A stretch of DNA of 64,000 bases, taken from positions 1 through 64,000 of the forward strand of contig JAADVB010000052.1 in NCBI GenBank assembly GCA_023334545.1. Reading direction: 5' to 3'. How positions within the stretch are numbered: position 1 is the first letter of the stretch; each line of letters begins with the position of its first letter. Below, piece by piece: positions 62,623 through 64,000 of the stretch. The position numbers were made by a program, and so were the translations under genes. This DNA is from Salisapilia sapeloensis (Eukaryota > Oomycota > Peronosporomycetes > Peronosporales > Salisapiliaceae). Under the pieces are notes generated by a model that searched no databases, was not told the DNA's origin, and was given only the letters and a program-made list of their open reading frames with translations.

Positions 62623-63596
62623 TTAACTGCTGTCGATAGTAGCTACGTGAACTTGGATGGAGGATTTATAAAGCTTTTCCTGTGCTTTAATGTGCGCTTC
62701 CACTTCCTCCATTAGCCCTTCCAGCTCTTGTATTGTTGCCTCCGCTTTCTTTTTCACCCATTCTTCTCCTTCAGTCGACCGTTTGAGCCAGTATAATGCC
62801 ATGGTGTAATTTACCTCCAAGCCATCTCCGAGCGCATACATGTGGCCGAGCGCGAGCATCGCAGGTGTGAAGTCGCGCTCAGCAGCTTTTTCGAATAGCT
62901 CCTTTGCAATTGCAGAGTTCCTCTTCTTCCCTCTGCCGTAAAGATGCATCAATCCGAGATGGTACATCGCTTCCACAAGTCTATTGTCTTCGCTTGCTGC
63001 CTCATACAATTCACTAGCCTTGGCAAAGTCGAGAGGAACACCTCGTCCGTATTCATATAGGATGGCAAGATAGAACATGGCTCGATGACTGCCCATGGCG
63101 CCAGCTTCTGTTAGCAATCGAACTGCTTTCTCAGTATCCCTCAATACACCTCTACCTTCAGCGTATATTCTATAGATGGATCAGAGACATGTATAAAGAC
63201 ACTTTATTGACAAACGTACAACGCCAGTTTCCATTTCGCATCAAGATGGCCGTTGTGAGCACTGGACGAAAACCAATTGTGACTCAAATGATCGCTTGGA
63301 GAGACAGCTACTCCTGTTTCGTATAGCACACCCAAGGCAAATTGGGCATCGATGTGGTTTTCCTCAGCGGCTCGCTTTAGTAACTTGACGGCTTCCACTT
63401 CATCTTTTTCCAGTCCATGACCATAGAGTTTCGCCATCGCTAGCAAATACATGGCACTCGAATGTCCTTGATTCGCAGCATGAAGCATGGACGACAAAGA
63501 TTCTGCGTCTATCCATTCAGGCGAGACCGGGAGCAAGTCCGCTACGTTAGCAAGGGTGAAGCCAAGTAGAAGAGAGACGAGCACAAGACAATGCAT
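62623..63596 (-). CDS. Secreted or ER-lumenal Sel1-repeat protein
   Basis: A 307-residue protein from two exons, 63596-63220 and 63169-62623 (50-nt intron). A signal peptide is evident (MHCLVLVSLLLGFTLANVAD). Six to seven Sel1-like repeats fill the rest, for example AMYLLAMAKLYGHGLEKDEV, AQFALGVLYETGVAV, KLALIYAEGRGVLRD and AMFYLAILYEYGRGVP. The C-terminus is a Glu/Lys-rich helix (IQELEGLMEEVEAHI). There is no KDEL-type retention signal or membrane helix. It resembles the lumenal SEL1L/Hrd3 repeats used in ER-associated degradation but is far shorter and lacks the anchor, so the role is open. Confidence 0.82.
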
Positions 63597-63822
63597 CTAT
63601 CAGACGTCGCAGAAGAGTGAAGGGGCACAGGAGACTGAAACTATCGTTTTGAAGGAAATAGGAGCGAGGAGGCAATTAAGCTTGTATCCAGAGGCATTTG
63701 GCTTCCAGCTCACTCGCTTCATTGTATTAAAGTGCTTTAGAGCAAAAAAGAAGAGGAAAGCCGGCTGCTAGAGAAAAAGAAAGCTTAACTACTGCGGAAA
63801 TGCATCATTCCAGCGATTTCGT

Positions 63823-63982
63823 CTAAAGGAATTTGGCAACGCCGGCGTCGATCGTTTCCTTGGAAAGCTCCGACGCGTCCGTGGCCGTCAGGTGGATACC
63901 GACGCCGACAAGCACACGCTTGATGGCTTCCTTGGAAGACGCGTACAGCATCTTGCTCTTGATACGAGCCGTGTCTGGCGAC
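63823..63982 (-). CDS. ADF/cofilin, last exon (gene cut by window edge)
   Basis: The final exon of an actin-depolymerising factor. It starts after an AG acceptor (63984-63983); the first base completes a split codon. The frame reads SPDTARIKSKMLYASSKEAI and then IHLTATDASELSKE, ending in a TAG at 63825-63823. The KSKMLYASSK helix is the actin-binding helix of ADF/cofilins, which sever and depolymerise actin filaments. The preceding intron runs off the window, so the N-terminal part is not visible. Confidence 0.88.
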
Positions 63983-64000
63983 CTATATCCAGTAAAAATG

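Noticed and set aside
62623-63596. Secreted Sel1-repeat protein as a possible host-targeted effector
   Set aside because: It has a signal peptide but no RXLR, dEER or CRN-type motif, and the Sel1 solenoid fits a cellular lumenal role better.

Overview
This 64 kb window is nuclear DNA from a eukaryote, most likely a zoosporic oomycete (Stramenopila). The evidence is: many short GT-AG introns (mostly 49-85 nt); compact genes on both strands; initiator-like GCTCAYTY elements just upstream of several start codons; a PP2C / cyclic-nucleotide-binding / kinase-like fusion protein; and flagellar genes (outer-arm dynein heavy chain, DRC7), which imply a flagellate stage. Genus cannot be decided from the sequence alone. 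No transposon, CRISPR, rRNA or tRNA was seen, and no RXLR- or CRN-type effector. About 35 protein genes are supported. Most exon structures were worked out by hand from GT/AG sites, conserved frame and family similarity.

Layout: 1-1026 no gene; 1027-5606 small-molecule enzymes (aldehyde dehydrogenase, SDR, 2OG-Fe(II) oxygenase, GNAT acetyltransferase); 6817-10205 PP2C-CNB-CNB-kinase-like protein; 10753-12799 tail-anchored coiled-coil protein; 13006-26850 a single-exon 4,614-residue axonemal dynein heavy chain; 27016-29646 acylated TKL kinase and cystathionine gamma-lyase; 29711-34123 an Arg/Pro-rich splicing-type protein, EIF1AD and two unrecognised genes; 33997-36766 a GRAM/VASt lipid-transfer protein and ribosomal P1; 36884-39463 DRC7; 39887-46960 a small membrane protein, a Sel1-repeat protein, U2AF large subunit, an ankyrin protein and a RING-H2 protein; 47471-49686 RPL7A and a YqaJ-like PD-(D/E)XK nuclease; 49844-53302 SPT16; 53435-56471 TMEM184, a GT31 glycosyltransferase and a membrane protein; 56600-62559 ubinuclein, TRMT2A, MMADHC and SRRM1; 62623-63596 a secreted Sel1 protein; 63823-63982 the last exon of an ADF/cofilin gene cut by the window edge.

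The genes are mostly housekeeping. Functional themes are pre-mRNA splicing (U2AF2, SRRM1, the Arg/Pro-rich protein), chromatin assembly (SPT16, ubinuclein), flagellar motility (dynein, DRC7), translation (P1, RPL7A, EIF1AD) and sulfur/B12 metabolism (CTH, MMADHC). The most interesting signals are: a kinase-like domain that has lost all its catalytic residues beside an intact phosphatase; a TRMT2A enzyme with about 215 extra residues of beta-propeller-like repeats; a cellular YqaJ-type nuclease; a 217-nt RPL7A intron that may carry a structured RNA; two splicing-type proteins sharing an N-terminal peptide; and two convergent genes whose stop codons come from one CTAG.
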